64,000 bases of DNA from Corynebacterium sp. HS2168-gen11 (GCF_024834075.1 NZ_JANUXR010000007.1:97370-161369), one strand, 5' to 3'; positions 9,116 through 18,640 are shown, counted from the first letter of the stretch. Numbers and translations are program-made. The notes: generated by a model from the letters alone, not told the origin.

Positions 9116-10816
9116 GTGAGTAAAAAAGCAACGCAACAATCAACAGTCGCTCGCCGCGTGAAGCAGGCGGTGCTTGGGTCATTGCTCGGTGTGTTGCTAC
9201 TCGGTGGAATTGCGTATGGTGCCGATTTGGCGCTGAATCAAGGCAAGATCCCGCGTGGCACAACTGTGGGTGGTGTTTTGATTGGCGGATTAACCAGCGA
9301 AGAAGCGGCATCAAAGCTCGAAGAACAACTGCAATCGATCCTTGAAAAGCCGGTGATTGTGCATGCCGGTGATTATCAGGCACAGCTTGATCCCAAAGTT
9401 GCAGGTTTAGGCATTGACGTTGCCCAAACGCTCGCCGGTGCTGGTGAGCAACCGTTGAATCCATTTGTGCGCGTGCGCAGTTTCTTTACCACCTATGAGA
9501 TTCCAATTGTCTCCCAAGTGGACCAAGCAAAACTAGATCCAGAACTTGATCGTCTCACCGCGGAACTGACCAAAGACCCAGTCGATGGTGGCGTGGTACT
9601 AGAAGACGGCAAGGTTGTGGTTCGACCTGAGCCGGCCAACGGTATTCGCATCGAACGTGCGTGGTTGGCAACGAGCGTGCCAACTGAATGGCTTGATCCT
9701 GAAGGCGTGAGTGTTGATGCGTCGATTCTCGTGCCGGAATATACGGCTGAAAAGGTGCAACGCGTGGTTGATGGCGAAGCCGCGTTAGCGGTTTCGGCAC
9801 CTATTACCGTGCACGGGCGTGATGGTGTTGATGGTGTAATTCCGCCACAACGCATGGGAGAAGTTGTGCACTTTGTCCCAGATCAAGGTGAGTTTAAGAT
9901 TGAGATTGATCACGATGTTGCACAAAATATTTTATTGGAACAGCTGCAATCAACCATCATTCCGCGCAAAAACGCCGATATTTCTTTGACAAGCAACGGT
10001 CGCTCAATTACACCGCATCAAGATGGTGTGCGAATTGATTGGGATGCAACCTTTGAAGGCTTCGATGCTCGCGTGATCGGCAATGATCCGCGCACCTTCG
10101 ATGCTATCTATATTGATGATCCAGCAACCTTTACTACTGAAATGGCCAAGGTCGCCACATTCGATGAAGTTGCCGGTGAATTTACCACCCAAGGATATTC
10201 GGCAGCATCTGGTGTCAATATTGCGCGTGTGGCAGAGATCGTGAATGGTGCGATTGTTGCTCCAGGCGAGGTCTTTAGTCTGAATGGTTATACCGGCCCA
10301 CGCGGTGTCGCCCAAGGGTTTGTGGAATCTGGTGTGATTCTCAACGGTCGTGCCGATACCGCAGTTGGCGGCGGTATTTCGCAATTCGCGACAACGCTCT
10401 ACAATGCCGCATATTTTGCAGGCATGGAAGATGTCAGTCACACGCCGCATTCGTACTATATTTCGCGCTACCCAGCGGGCCGCGAAGCTACGGTGTACGA
10501 GGGTGCGATTGATCTGAAGTTCAAAAACACCAGCAAATATCCAGTTCGGATTATCTCATCAGTTGGTGGTGGCAGTGTGACCGTCAAACTGATGGGTATG
10601 AAAACTGTCAATGTTGAATCGCGCAATGGCGGCAGGTGGGCACCAACCCAACCGCATACCGTGACTGTTCCTGCAGACGAATGCTCGCCTTCCGGTGGCG
10701 CACCAGGTTTTACCACCAGCGACACCCGAATTGTGCGCGATCTCCAAGGCAAGGAACTGTTCCGTGAAACGCAAACAACGGTCTACGATCCTTCGCCAAT
10801 TGTGCGCTGTGGTTAA
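9116..10816 (+). CDS. VanW family protein
   Basis: 566-residue envelope protein. It has a short basic N-terminus, one membrane anchor (VLGSLLGVLLLGGIAYGADL), peptidoglycan-binding-like repeats (TVGGVLIGGLTSEEAASKL; SITPHQDGVRIDWDATFEGF), then a VanW domain (about 345-480). VanW landmarks are GYSAASGVNIARVAEIVNG, APGEVFSLNGYTG and GGGISQFATTLYNAAYFAG. The VanW domain has no established activity; the position after a wall hydrolase and near aftD suggests an envelope role. GTG 9116 is used as start. A 15-bp stem follows the gene. Confidence 0.85.
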   Translation: MSKKATQQSTVARRVKQAVLGSLLGVLLLGGIAYGADLALNQGKIPRGTTVGGVLIGGLTSEEAASKLEEQLQSILEKPVIVHAGDYQAQLDPKVAGLGIDVAQTLAGAGEQPLNPFVRVRSFFTTYEIPIVSQVDQAKLDPELDRLTAELTKDPVDGGVVLEDGKVVVRPEPANGIRIERAWLATSVPTEWLDPEGVSVDASILVPEYTAEKVQRVVDGEAALAVSAPITVHGRDGVDGVIPPQRMGEVVHFVPDQGEFKIEIDHDVAQNILLEQLQSTIIPRKNADISLTSNGRSITPHQDGVRIDWDATFEGFDARVIGNDPRTFDAIYIDDPATFTTEMAKVATFDEVAGEFTTQGYSAASGVNIARVAEIVNGAIVAPGEVFSLNGYTGPRGVAQGFVESGVILNGRADTAVGGGISQFATTLYNAAYFAGMEDVSHTPHSYYISRYPAGREATVYEGAIDLKFKNTSKYPVRIISSVGGGSVTVKLMGMKTVNVESRNGGRWAPTQPHTVTVPADECSPSGGAPGFTTSDTRIVRDLQGKELFRETQTTVYDPSPIVRCG

Positions 10817-10834
10817 GCCCAGCTGAAATACATC

Positions 10835-10886
10835 CACACGGCCGCGTCGGCAAGCTTTTTGAGAGGCTTTACGACGCGGCCGTGTG
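10835..10886. terminator. 15-bp perfect stem after VanW gene
   Basis: Arms CACACGGCCGCGTCG (10835-10849) and CGACGCGGCCGTGTG (10872-10886) pair perfectly around a 22-base loop. It lies 18 bases after the VanW stop. The following bases are only modestly T-rich, so terminator strength is uncertain. Confidence 0.6.
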
Positions 10887-10968
10887 TGTTACATTCGTGC
10901 TGGCGCTGCAAAATGCCAAGTGAAAGATTGTAGAAAGCTGCCGCAAGAGATAGGTGCGTATATGCAAA

Positions 10969-11005
10969 ACACCGGCTGGTTGTCGTGAAAACAATCAGCC
11001 GGTGT
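10969..11005 (-). terminator. Rho-independent terminator of the ArsC-like gene
   Basis: Arms ACACCGGCTGGTTGT (10969-10983) and ACAATCAGCCGGTGT (10991-11005) pair with one G-T mismatch and a 7-base loop. Read on the minus strand it is followed by TTTTGC. It lies 10 bases beyond the stop of the minus-strand gene. Confidence 0.8.
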
Positions 11006-11015
11006 GCAAAAAAGA

Positions 11016-11639
11016 TTACGCAGCCATGAACTCTGGAATGAGATCACTATGCGGGCGCGGTTCAATGCCAAGCTTGGTGAGCAATTGGCGAACGTGTGCT
11101 TCTACTTCGTCGCACATGCGGTGGACGAGTGCTTTATCATCGGTGTTTTTTGGAATGGTCCAAGTTTGAGCATTATTGCCAATCTTGGTATTTGCACCAA
11201 AGCTGATCACTTCGTCGATATTGTGCAGTGAATGCGGGTTGAAGGTCTTTGGTTTGAGATCTTCGGTTGGCACGCCACGTTCTTTTAATACCTCAATCAC
11301 AACCGGATCAACGCAATACGCTGGGCTTAAACCAACGGAACGAACAAATGCTTGTTCGCCGCCAAGGTAGCGAGTATAAGCAGAAGCGATCTGGGTACGT
11401 GCTGCATTGTCTTCTGAAACGAAGAGGATGCGGCAAGCAGGACCAGCTGCTGCGGCGTGATCTGAGTGATGCGCCTTGATGGTTTGCTGCATGAAATCAA
11501 GCAAATCATCGGTGCTGTCGGAATCGATTGGGGCTGCTACATCTGCCGAAGCAGGCTTTTCTTCTTCAACGAGAAAAGTGCTGAATAACTGACCCCATCG
11601 ATGAGAGAGCTTGTGAGGTTGCTTCTTTAAGAAACCCAT
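11016..11639 (-). CDS. ArsC/LMW-phosphatase-like protein lacking the catalytic cysteine
   Basis: 207-residue protein with a polar N-terminal extension (about 85 residues, including EEEKPASADVAAPIDSDS) and a C-terminal low-molecular-weight phosphatase/arsenate reductase fold. The P-loop reads RILFVSEDNAARTQIASA, where the family has V-C-x5-R. The nucleophilic Cys is Ser, although the Arg is present. It may therefore be a binding or regulatory relative rather than an active enzyme. The open frame reaches 11738, but ATG 11639 is preceded by AAAGGAG at good spacing. Followed by its own terminator. Confidence 0.72.
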   Translation of the reverse strand: MGFLKKQPHKLSHRWGQLFSTFLVEEEKPASADVAAPIDSDSTDDLLDFMQQTIKAHHSDHAAAAGPACRILFVSEDNAARTQIASAYTRYLGGEQAFVRSVGLSPAYCVDPVVIEVLKERGVPTEDLKPKTFNPHSLHNIDEVISFGANTKIGNNAQTWTIPKNTDDKALVHRMCDEVEAHVRQLLTKLGIEPRPHSDLIPEFMAA

Positions 11640-12038
11640 AATTCTTATGCTCCTTTCGTCGGGGGGATGAATACAAACGCACCATAGGAAACGAAAGTAC
11701 TGCTCTGATCGGTCTTGCAATACGAGCAAGTGGTTCAAAGAGAAGGATATTCACGTTACTTATGATGATGTTGTTACAACCGTACACGAATTATTGCTTG
11801 GTGTAAACCAATGATTGTAAAGTTCCCGTTGATTCTCTCTGACAAGTATCCCACTTTATGCCTCTGACTTCGTGGTATGAAGAAAATTGTCGAAAGAATA
11901 TTTTTCTAAAATTAACAGTACGCGTGTCCTGAATCTTCAAAAATGAGATGATATTTCCTTAATAGGGAAATATAAGATGTAGCAGCCGCAGGGTGTGTAC
12001 TCCAGTATCAACGACCACAAGTCACTACACTAGAACAC
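11640..12038. other. Divergent intergenic region with operator-like inverted repeat
   Basis: About 400 bases between the minus-strand ArsC-like gene and plus-strand dcd. It contains the perfect inverted repeat ATATTTCC-N7-GGAAATAT at 11951-11973, which includes one copy of the recurrent CTTAATAGGG word (11958-11967). No open frame here looks coding. Both promoters must lie here. Confidence 0.5.
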
Positions 12039-12605
12039 GTGCTTTATTCAGATCATGATATTCGTGCCGCGATTGATGCCGGCGAGCTGGTCATCGAACC
12101 ATTTGAACCAGAGTTGATTCAGCCATCGAGTATCGATGTGCGCATGGATCGGTTCTTCCGAGTGTTTAACAACTCGAAGTACACACATATTGATCCAAAG
12201 CAGCAGCAAGATGAGCTGACTAGTTTGGTGGAAGTCGCCCCTGATGAGCCATTTGTGTTGCATCCAGGTGAGTTTGTGCTTGGTTCGACGCTGGAAAAAT
12301 TCAGTTTGCCAGCGCATATGGCAGGGCGTTTGGAAGGCAAATCATCGCTTGGTCGCCTTGGACTGCTGACCCACTCAACCGCAGGTTTTATCGATCCAGG
12401 TTTTTCTGGTTACATCACCCTTGAGCTTTCCAACGTTGCCAATCTGCCAATCACCTTGTGGCCTGGCATGAAAGTTGGCCAGCTGGCACTGTTTAAGATG
12501 ACCAGTGCTGCTGAAGTGCCGTATGGTTCGAGCTTACTTGGATCTAAATATCAAGGTCAGCGCGGTCCGACTCCTTCCAAGGCGTATCTCAACTTCCGCG
12601 ATTAA
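12039..12605 (+). CDS. dcd: dCTP deaminase (possibly bifunctional with dUTPase activity)
   Basis: 188 residues, the usual length of Dcd. It supplies dUMP precursors for thymidylate by deaminating dCTP. Conserved blocks are [48 protein letters not shown] and the C-terminal nucleotide-capping [10 protein letters not shown]. Mycobacterial homologues perform both deamination and pyrophosphatase steps; whether this one does cannot be told by eye. GTG 12039 gives the exact family N-terminus ([12 protein letters not shown]). The next gene is UDP-glucose dehydrogenase, as at Rv0321-Rv0322. Confidence 0.93.
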   Translation: MLYSDHDIRAAIDAGELVIEPFEPELIQPSSIDVRMDRFFRVFNNSKYTHIDPKQQQDELTSLVEVAPDEPFVLHPGEFVLGSTLEKFSLPAHMAGRLEGKSSLGRLGLLTHSTAGFIDPGFSGYITLELSNVANLPITLWPGMKVGQLALFKMTSAAEVPYGSSLLGSKYQGQRGPTPSKAYLNFRD

Positions 12606-12761
12606 GACCGGTCTCAGCTCGCGTGGTGCTCGGCTCGCGTCGGCCACCGCTGAGCTCTGCGTGTTTAGGCCGGCTCTGCCAAGGCCTGTGCTTATCGACG
12701 CTTACGTCTGCTGCGATCAACGTCCAAGTCGCAGCACGGTGTAGCGCGTCACAAACGATCA

Positions 12762-12797
12762 ACCTCCGGTGGGAAATACCAGATCCACACCGGAGGT
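12762..12797 (+). terminator. Terminator-like stem after dcd
   Basis: ACCTCCGGTG (12762-12771) pairs perfectly with CACCGGAGGT (12788-12797) around 16 bases, followed by CTTTGTTCT. It lies about 155 bases past the dcd stop and before the next gene. Confidence 0.6.
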
Positions 12798-12863
12798 CTT
12801 TGTTCTGAACTGCTCGTAATAGGTCGTTTTCTTAATAAGTCCCTGCTGAGCACGAAAGGAGTC

Positions 12864-14189
12864 ATGATGGAAATGACAGTGATCGGTTTGGGCTATTTAG
12901 GACTCACCCACGCTGCCTGTATGGCTTCACTTGGGCACACCGTGATTGGTCTGGATCACGATCTCACACGCATTGGAGCCATTGCCAGTGGCCAGCAATG
13001 GTTGTATGAACCGGGCTTGCACGACCTCGTCGAAAAGCAGATGAGCAATGGAAAATTGCGCATCAGCAATAATTATCACGATGCGGCCACCACTGCTCAC
13101 CTGCATTTTCTTGCGGTAGGGACTCCGGCAGATGAAAATGGCCGCACTGATCTAATCGCGATTCAACAGGCCTTGACGCAACTGGTGCCACTTTTGCGCG
13201 GATCGCATGTCATTGTTGGAAAATCGACTGTACCTGCAGGAACGTGCGCACAATTGCAGCAGCTGATTAGGAGTTTGCAGCATGCCGATGCACAAATTGA
13301 GCTGGTCTGGAACCCGGAATTTTTACGCGAAGGCAACGCGATTGCCGATACCTTACATCCTGAACGCATTGTTGTTGGTTTGCAGCAGGGATCGTCGCTG
13401 CAAGCATTCTTTGAGCAGCTCTACGCTCCAATGTTGGCCGAGGGTGTGCCGCTAATTGTCACCGATTGGGCGACAGCGGAGTTGTCGAAGGTGGCAGCGA
13501 ATGCGTTTTTGGCGCTGAAATTGTCCTTTATTAACGCGGTGTCTGATATGTGCGGGCAGCATGATGCCGATATTGGCGACGTCGCGCAAATCCTCGGGTT
13601 GGACTCGCGCATCGGCTCGCAGTATTTACGCGCCGGGCTTGGCTATGGTGGCGGTTGCTTGCCAAAAGATGTGCAAGGTTTCATCGCTGCCGCACGAGAC
13701 GCGCAGATCGAAAGCGTGCCTGCCTTGTTCAATGCTGTAACCGCTATTAACGAAACGCGTATTACCAACGCGCTTGACGACGCTTTGCGCCTTGTACCAA
13801 CACCGGCAGGGGCAAAAATTGCGGTGTTGGGGTGCGCGTTTAAGCCAAACTCTGATGATATTCGGCATTCGCCGGCATTGGCATTGGCGCGTGGATTGTC
13901 CCAGCACGCGGTGGATGTGCATGTGTATGACCCGAAAGCTGGTGCACACGTTCGTGCCAGTGTGCCAGAAGTAACTGTGCAGGAGACACTGGTTGCGTGC
14001 GTGGAAGACGCGCAACTGGTGATTATTGCAACCGAATGGGACGAGTTTGTGAAGCTTGATCCTATTTGGTTGCAACAGGTTGTGGCTAAGAAGAAGGTGT
14101 TGGATTTACGTAATTGCCTTGATCTACGTCAGTGGCAAGCTGCGGGTTGGGAGTATCGGGGTATTGCGCGAGGGCATGTGAGTGTCTAA
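12864..14189 (+). CDS. ugd: UDP-glucose 6-dehydrogenase
   Basis: NAD-dependent enzyme making UDP-glucuronate from UDP-glucose (441 residues). N-terminal Rossmann motif VIGLGYLGL, central helix with KVAANAFLALKLSFINAVSD, catalytic Cys in GYGGGCLPKD (about residue 264), and C-terminal UDP-binding AVLGCAFKPNSDDIRHSPAL. Start is ATG 12864 or 12867, with AAAGGA just upstream. The product could feed uronic acid for glycolipids or exopolysaccharide; no dedicated transferase is adjacent. Confidence 0.92.
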   Translation: MMEMTVIGLGYLGLTHAACMASLGHTVIGLDHDLTRIGAIASGQQWLYEPGLHDLVEKQMSNGKLRISNNYHDAATTAHLHFLAVGTPADENGRTDLIAIQQALTQLVPLLRGSHVIVGKSTVPAGTCAQLQQLIRSLQHADAQIELVWNPEFLREGNAIADTLHPERIVVGLQQGSSLQAFFEQLYAPMLAEGVPLIVTDWATAELSKVAANAFLALKLSFINAVSDMCGQHDADIGDVAQILGLDSRIGSQYLRAGLGYGGGCLPKDVQGFIAAARDAQIESVPALFNAVTAINETRITNALDDALRLVPTPAGAKIAVLGCAFKPNSDDIRHSPALALARGLSQHAVDVHVYDPKAGAHVRASVPEVTVQETLVACVEDAQLVIIATEWDEFVKLDPIWLQQVVAKKKVLDLRNCLDLRQWQAAGWEYRGIARGHVSV

Positions 14190-14230
14190 AGTGAATCTCG
14201 CTGTATAGCTCTGATTGAAAGGAGAGCGAT

Positions 14231-14416
14231 GTGGGAAAACAAGCCTCCAAAGATCGCCGGATGTGGGCGATGAGCCCGGAGCGTTTGGAAGCGCATTTGC
14301 AATTGCGAACGCGTGCTCGGAGAATCCCAGATAAGAAAAAACAAGCTGCAAAGCAGGCCTGCCGCAAAGGAAAGTGGCAGGCCTTTGGTCTTGTTAGTGG
14401 CTGTGGCCGCCCATGA
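14231..14416 (+). CDS. Small basic hypothetical protein
   Basis: 61 residues, highly basic (MGKQASKDRRMWAMSPERLE then Arg/Lys-rich). GTG 14231 follows an excellent ribosome site (GAAAGGAGA), which is the main reason for calling it. Its last third runs through an inverted repeat and into the 3' end of the convergent YibE/F gene, so only the N-terminal part may matter. No family recognised. Confidence 0.45.
   Translation: MGKQASKDRRMWAMSPERLEAHLQLRTRARRIPDKKKQAAKQACRKGKWQAFGLVSGCGRP
14361..14391. terminator. Hairpin between small basic gene and YibE/F gene
   Basis: AGGCCTGCC and GGCAGGCCT form a 9-bp stem around 12 bases, between converging genes. The plus side continues TTGGTCTTG. It overlaps the end of the small basic reading frame, which weakens either call. 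Confidence 0.5.
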
Positions 14417-15662
14417 CGATATCTTTTGCGCCAGTTGCATGTAGTGCCGAAGTTGAAACAGTATAGGCAGCAAAGAGCGTGGTGATTGGCACGGCTAAGG
14501 TTAATGCCAAGGCGCCAACTCCAGAGCGCATGAGTTCAGTTGCCATGATATCGCTGGTGAAAAATTGTCCAAGCGGGCGCTCGACGACAGAGAGTAATAG
14601 CAGCATTGGCAAGCTGGCACCTGTGTAGGTTAAGACCAAGGTGTACACCATGGAAGAAATATGATCGCGGCCAACTCGCATGGCAGAAACGAATAGCTGC
14701 CACGGGGTTGCGTCTGGATTTAATTCCGCCAGCTCATTGACAGTTGAAGACTGTGCAATGGCAACGTCGTTGAGCACGCCAAGCGAACCGATAGTAAAAC
14801 CACAGAGCATGAGGCCAATGACATTCACATCCGGCAGATAGAGCAAAATGTAGAGATTGCCATCTTCGCCAAGTCCACGTAGCTGATTATGATCAATCGC
14901 AATTGTTGCCAGCCAAGCTGAAATTGCAAGTGCTGTAAGTGTGCCACCGAGTGCCGAGGCGGATTTCCAGTTGAAACCGTGCACGAAAATTACCACGGTG
15001 AGCAGGATTAACGCACCTGAAAAGACTGCAATTGCCATTGGGTTTTCGCCAAGCAAGAGTGCTGGCAACGTAAAATAGCCCACGATTGCCATGGTGATAA
15101 TCAAGCCAACCAGCGCGCGGACACCGCGCATGAGTGCAAGGGCTATGATCGACGCTGCGAAGATACATGCCCAGATGGCAAGTGGGATTGTGCGATCAAT
15201 ATCGCCAAACGCGTAACTTTTCTCTCCTGTATCAGAGGAGGACTCGAGCAACTTAATATGCGCGCCGACGGCAAGTTCAGGATCGCCAACTTGGCCAGTA
15301 TTGACCAATAATGTGCGTTTACCAGCATGTTCGCCTTCGGTAAGTTCTACAATAAACCAATTGCAATTTTCTGTACTGCCTGGTGCGATTCGTGGTGAGG
15401 TGTCAAACACCTGGCCTGATTCTGGGGCATTACATGCACCTTGGTCTTCACTGACCACAGTGCCAGCGACTTGCTTGTGCCCAAGGCTAAAGGCGGAATA
15501 AAACTCTGGCGCAATATTGGGTTGCTTATCACCTGGCCAGAGCATGGCTGTGCCGATGATGCTGGCAGCTCCCCAGAGGATTAAAAAGACGAACAAAACG
15601 ACGCGCCAAAGCGTCCATGTGTGCTGGTGAGACGGGTGATCCAGCTGTGCATGTTTGCCCAT
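14394..15662 (-). CDS. YibE/F family membrane protein
   Basis: 422-residue polytopic membrane protein. One N-terminal helix is followed by an extracytoplasmic domain of about 110 residues with several Cys (GACNAPES, ENCNWF), then about seven helices containing the YibE/F core (GSLGVLNDVAIAQSSTVNEL). Function of the family is not established. The C-terminus ends in GGHSH and the N-terminus has several His, which may be coincidental. ATG 15662 has AAAGGAG upstream. Confidence 0.82.
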   Translation of the reverse strand: MGKHAQLDHPSHQHTWTLWRVVLFVFLILWGAASIIGTAMLWPGDKQPNIAPEFYSAFSLGHKQVAGTVVSEDQGACNAPESGQVFDTSPRIAPGSTENCNWFIVELTEGEHAGKRTLLVNTGQVGDPELAVGAHIKLLESSSDTGEKSYAFGDIDRTIPLAIWACIFAASIIALALMRGVRALVGLIITMAIVGYFTLPALLLGENPMAIAVFSGALILLTVVIFVHGFNWKSASALGGTLTALAISAWLATIAIDHNQLRGLGEDGNLYILLYLPDVNVIGLMLCGFTIGSLGVLNDVAIAQSSTVNELAELNPDATPWQLFVSAMRVGRDHISSMVYTLVLTYTGASLPMLLLLSVVERPLGQFFTSDIMATELMRSGVGALALTLAVPITTLFAAYTVSTSALHATGAKDIVMGGHSH

Positions 15663-15769
15663 GACGAACTCCTTTGTTCAAGTGCTACTAGCCGTAACCT
15701 CATAGTCTACAAGTTATGATTCACACCCAGCTAGTTATGTGCAATATCCATAGAATCTGCCGAAAACTA

Positions 15770-15815
15770 CCACGAGCCTTGGAATCTCATATCGGGGAGA
15801 TTCCAAGGCTCGTGG
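15770..15815 (-). terminator. 19-bp perfect hairpin downstream of alaT
   Basis: CCACGAGCCTTGGAATCTC (15770-15788) and its exact complement (15797-15815) enclose an 8-base loop. On the minus strand it follows alaT by about 105 bases and is trailed by GTAGTTTTC, consistent with termination. Confidence 0.7.
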
Positions 15816-15862
15816 TGGCAGTTTGTGTCTGGTATGTGTACAGCTGCGGTGAGTCTTCATCA

Positions 15863-15900
15863 CGCTGAGTATGCGTCGCGCTCAGTATGCGCTCAGTATG
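15863..15900. repeat. Short tandem repeat (CGCTCAGTATG)
   Basis: CGCTGAGTATG at 15863-15873 is followed by two exact adjacent copies of CGCTCAGTATG at 15879-15889 and 15890-15900, just beyond the 3' end of alaT. Role unknown. Confidence 0.7.
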
Positions 15901-15920
15901 CGTTGACGTTACCAGTGCTG

Positions 15921-17186
15921 CTATTGCTTATAGCTGGACAAGAAGTTACCAAGCCGCTCGATAGCAACCGCGAGTTCATCTTTCCACGGAAGCGTGACCA
16001 CACGGAAGTGATCCGGCTTTGGCCAGTTAAAACCAGTGCCGTGTACAAGCAAGATCTTTTCTTGACGCAATAAATCCAGCATGAGCTGGGCATCATCATG
16101 AATATCATAATGATTCAGATCAAGCTTCGGGAAGGCATACAGTGCACCCATCGGCTTGACACAGCTGACACCTGGAATGGAATTGAGCTTTTCCCACGCA
16201 ACATTGCGCTGCTCAAGCAGGCGTCCACCACTACCGGTGAGCTCATAAATCGATTGCCGGCCACCAAGGGCGACCTGAATGCCATGCTGCGCTGGCACAT
16301 TTGGGCACAAACGAGTGCCCGCAAGCAAGTCGAGGCCTTCAATAAATCCACGTGCTCGATGTTTCGGACCAGTGACAATCATCCACCCAGCACGATATCC
16401 AGCTACACGATAAGCCTTGGACAATCCGTTGAACGTAATACACAACAAATCTGGGCACAAGGTAGCGAGAGAAATATGCGTTGCATCGTCGTAAAGAATG
16501 CGGTCGTAGATTTCGTCGGCAAGCACAAGCAAGTCGTACTCGCGAGCAACGTCGACGATTCGCTGCAACACCTCGCGAGAATACACCGCGCCAGTTGGGT
16601 TATTCGGATTAATCACCACAATGGCTTTGGTTTTTTCGGAAACTTTCGCGCGAATATCCTCGATTGATGGATTCCAATCGTCATCTTCATCGCAGAGATA
16701 ATGCACTGGTTTGCCGCCCGCTAGTGAGGTTGCAGCTGTCCAGAGAGGATAGTCCGGTGCCGGAATAAGCACTTCATCGCCGTCGTTGAGCAGCGCTTGG
16801 GTGGTCATGGTGATCAGCTCAGAGACACCATTGCCGAGATAAATATCTTCAATGTCGAAGGAAGGGAAATCTGGGATCACTTCGTAGCGAGTCACAATTG
16901 CGCGACGAGCTGGGATAATGCCCTTGGAAGTGGAGTAGCCTTGGGAAGTTGGTAGGGCCTTGATCATGTCACGCAAGATGACATCGGGAGCGTCAAAACC
17001 GAAGATCGCCGGATTGCCTGTGTTGAGCTTTAAAATGCGGTGGCCATCGAGTTCGAGGCGTTCTGCTTCTTCAGCAACCGGACCACGAATTTCGTAGAGC
17101 ACATTTTTCATTTTTTCCGACTGATCAAAAATACGTCGTGGGCGACGTACCGTTGGTCGTGACTGAGCTTCCTCGTTTGTATTCAC
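15921..17186 (-). CDS. alaT: Alanine aminotransferase (pyridoxal-phosphate)
   Basis: 421-residue class I/II aminotransferase. AlaT forms alanine from pyruvate using glutamate and related donors. Landmarks are GYSTSKGIIPARRAI, NGVSELI, PAPDYPLW, NPNNPTGAVY, the DEIYDRI cofactor Asp/Tyr block and the PLP lysine in NGLSKAYRVAGYRAGW. The extended N-terminus (RPRRIFDQSEKMKNVLYEIRG) is typical of the AlaT subgroup. Next to the Fe-S reductase gene, as Rv0337c-Rv0338c in mycobacteria. Confidence 0.9.
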   Translation of the reverse strand: MNTNEEAQSRPTVRRPRRIFDQSEKMKNVLYEIRGPVAEEAERLELDGHRILKLNTGNPAIFGFDAPDVILRDMIKALPTSQGYSTSKGIIPARRAIVTRYEVIPDFPSFDIEDIYLGNGVSELITMTTQALLNDGDEVLIPAPDYPLWTAATSLAGGKPVHYLCDEDDDWNPSIEDIRAKVSEKTKAIVVINPNNPTGAVYSREVLQRIVDVAREYDLLVLADEIYDRILYDDATHISLATLCPDLLCITFNGLSKAYRVAGYRAGWMIVTGPKHRARGFIEGLDLLAGTRLCPNVPAQHGIQVALGGRQSIYELTGSGGRLLEQRNVAWEKLNSIPGVSCVKPMGALYAFPKLDLNHYDIHDDAQLMLDLLRQEKILLVHGTGFNWPKPDHFRVVTLPWKDELAVAIERLGNFLSSYKQ

Positions 17187-17248
17187 GTCGTCAATTGTGC
17201 CACTTTTGGGAGGAGACCAACAAGTGTGCGCTATGCGAGAAAAATAAC

Positions 17249-17281
17249 AACAGGACCAACCCTTTACGAGTTGATCCTGTT
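17249..17281 (-). terminator. Terminator of DUF1707 gene
   Basis: AACAGGACCAAC (17249-17260) and GTTGATCCTGTT (17270-17281) pair with one mismatch. Read on the minus strand the stem is followed by GTTATTTTT. It lies 6 bases past the stop of the minus-strand gene. Confidence 0.85.
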
Positions 17282-17286
17282 ACATG

Positions 17287-17913
17287 TTACGAACCTTTTG
17301 GCTTATTGAGTTTTCGCATCATGTTTTCAGTCATTTCAAGTGCATGATTGGCGATTTCGGCGCGCTTTTGTGCTCGAAATGCTGTGAGCTCAGCACGTTG
17401 CTTGGCACTGAGCATCCTAATGCGTTGCTGATGCTCTTGGTAGGCCATTTCCAAGTCGCGTTGACGCTGGCGCGCAAGTTCGCGAGGCGATGGTGTGTAC
17501 CACGATGATGGGCCAATTTTGATCAGATAGAGCAAAATGTAGAGCGTTACGCCGACTATAAAGAACAATGATGGTTGTGAGTGAAATGCCTGCTCAATGC
17601 TGAGTACGGCAAAAGTGGAAAGTAAGAGGATGCCAAGGCGAATGCGTTTGCCATCTTTATAAGCCTGATAAATTTCTGCTCGCGTGTACATTGCCGCAAG
17701 TTCTGCTTCCTGCATGGTGTCTTCGGCAGGCGGCAGATCGTAAAATACTTGTTCAAGATCGCCGTGAGTGACAGCGCTGGTAATGATGTCTACGCGAATT
17801 TCGTATTCATCAAGATCAATACGACCAGCTGCAACATGCTTTGCCAGAGCGTCGATTGCCTCTGCACGTTCTTGGTCAGTGAGACGGTACTCAGGATTTG
17901 AAGGCATATTCAT
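17287..17913 (-). CDS. DUF1707 family membrane protein
   Basis: 208 residues. The N-terminal DUF1707 domain (YRLTDQERAEAIDALAKHVA then AAGRIDLDEYEIRV, ending VFYDLP) is common in actinobacterial membrane or signalling proteins. It is followed by two hydrophobic segments (LGILLLSTFAVLSI; SLFFIVGVTLYILLYLI) and a long charged, probably helical tail rich in Arg, Gln and Glu (residues 145-205). The open frame reaches 17976; ATG 17913 is preferred because GTAGGAAAC precedes it and homology starts there. Confidence 0.75.
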   Translation of the reverse strand: MNMPSNPEYRLTDQERAEAIDALAKHVAAGRIDLDEYEIRVDIITSAVTHGDLEQVFYDLPPAEDTMQEAELAAMYTRAEIYQAYKDGKRIRLGILLLSTFAVLSIEQAFHSQPSLFFIVGVTLYILLYLIKIGPSSWYTPSPRELARQRQRDLEMAYQEHQQRIRMLSAKQRAELTAFRAQKRAEIANHALEMTENMMRKLNKPKGS

Positions 17914-18013
17914 GTTTCCTACTTTAGCGAATTTTGAAGTGGCGCAAACTTCGGTACAGACTGTTGAATATCTCAACGTTGTGTGGCATTAGTCTGTAGA
18001 AATATTCCTTAGT

Positions 18014-18640
18014 TTAGCTTGTTGGTGGCGCAGGTGGTTGCGGTGGTTGTGCCGTTGGTGGTTGCGGAGCGATAGTTGGTACCGCAGGTGGCGTTGGTGC
18101 TGGTGGTACTGCAACGCTTGGGGTTGCTGGGGGTATAGGTACTTTTGGCACTGCTGGTGTCGTTGGTGCAGTCGGTACCTTTGGTGCAGGTGGTGTGGCT
18201 GCAGCTGGTACGGCACTTCCTGGTACTGGTGGTACTGCAACGCTTGGGGTTGCTGGGGGTACAGGTACTTTTGGCACTGCTGGCGTTGGAACCTTTGGTG
18301 CAGCTGGAACCATTACGTTTGATGGCACAGGTGGCGTTGCCACAGGTGGTACTGCAGCATTTGGCACAGTCGGTACCTTTGGTGCAGGTGGCGTGGCTGG
18401 CGTTGGCACACTTGGTACAGCATTTCCTGGAACAGGAGGTGCTGCAACACCTGGCGCTGCTGGTACTGCTACACCCGGTGCGGTCGGCACCGCACCACCC
18501 GGCGTCGGCACCGCGACTCCAGGTACTTTCGGCACAGTCGGCACCGCACCGCCCGGCACTGGTGGAACAGCTACGGATGGCATTGGCGGAACAGATACGG
18601 ATGGAACAGAATCCGCACTTGCCGCCGCACTTGTATCATG
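18014..18640 (-). repeat. Coding repeat: Pro/Ala/Val low-complexity tail
   Basis: The 3' end of the Fe-S reductase gene encodes about 200 residues of repeated VPP, APKVP, GVAVP and GGAVPT units. Near-identical DNA blocks recur, for example TGGTACTGCAACGCTTGGGG near 18104 and 18230. Such DNA can change length by slippage or recombination. Confidence 0.85.

Noticed and set aside
15863..15900. Possible CRISPR-like array
   Set aside because: Only two to three adjacent 11-base units without spacers; it is a simple tandem repeat. No other array-like pattern was found.
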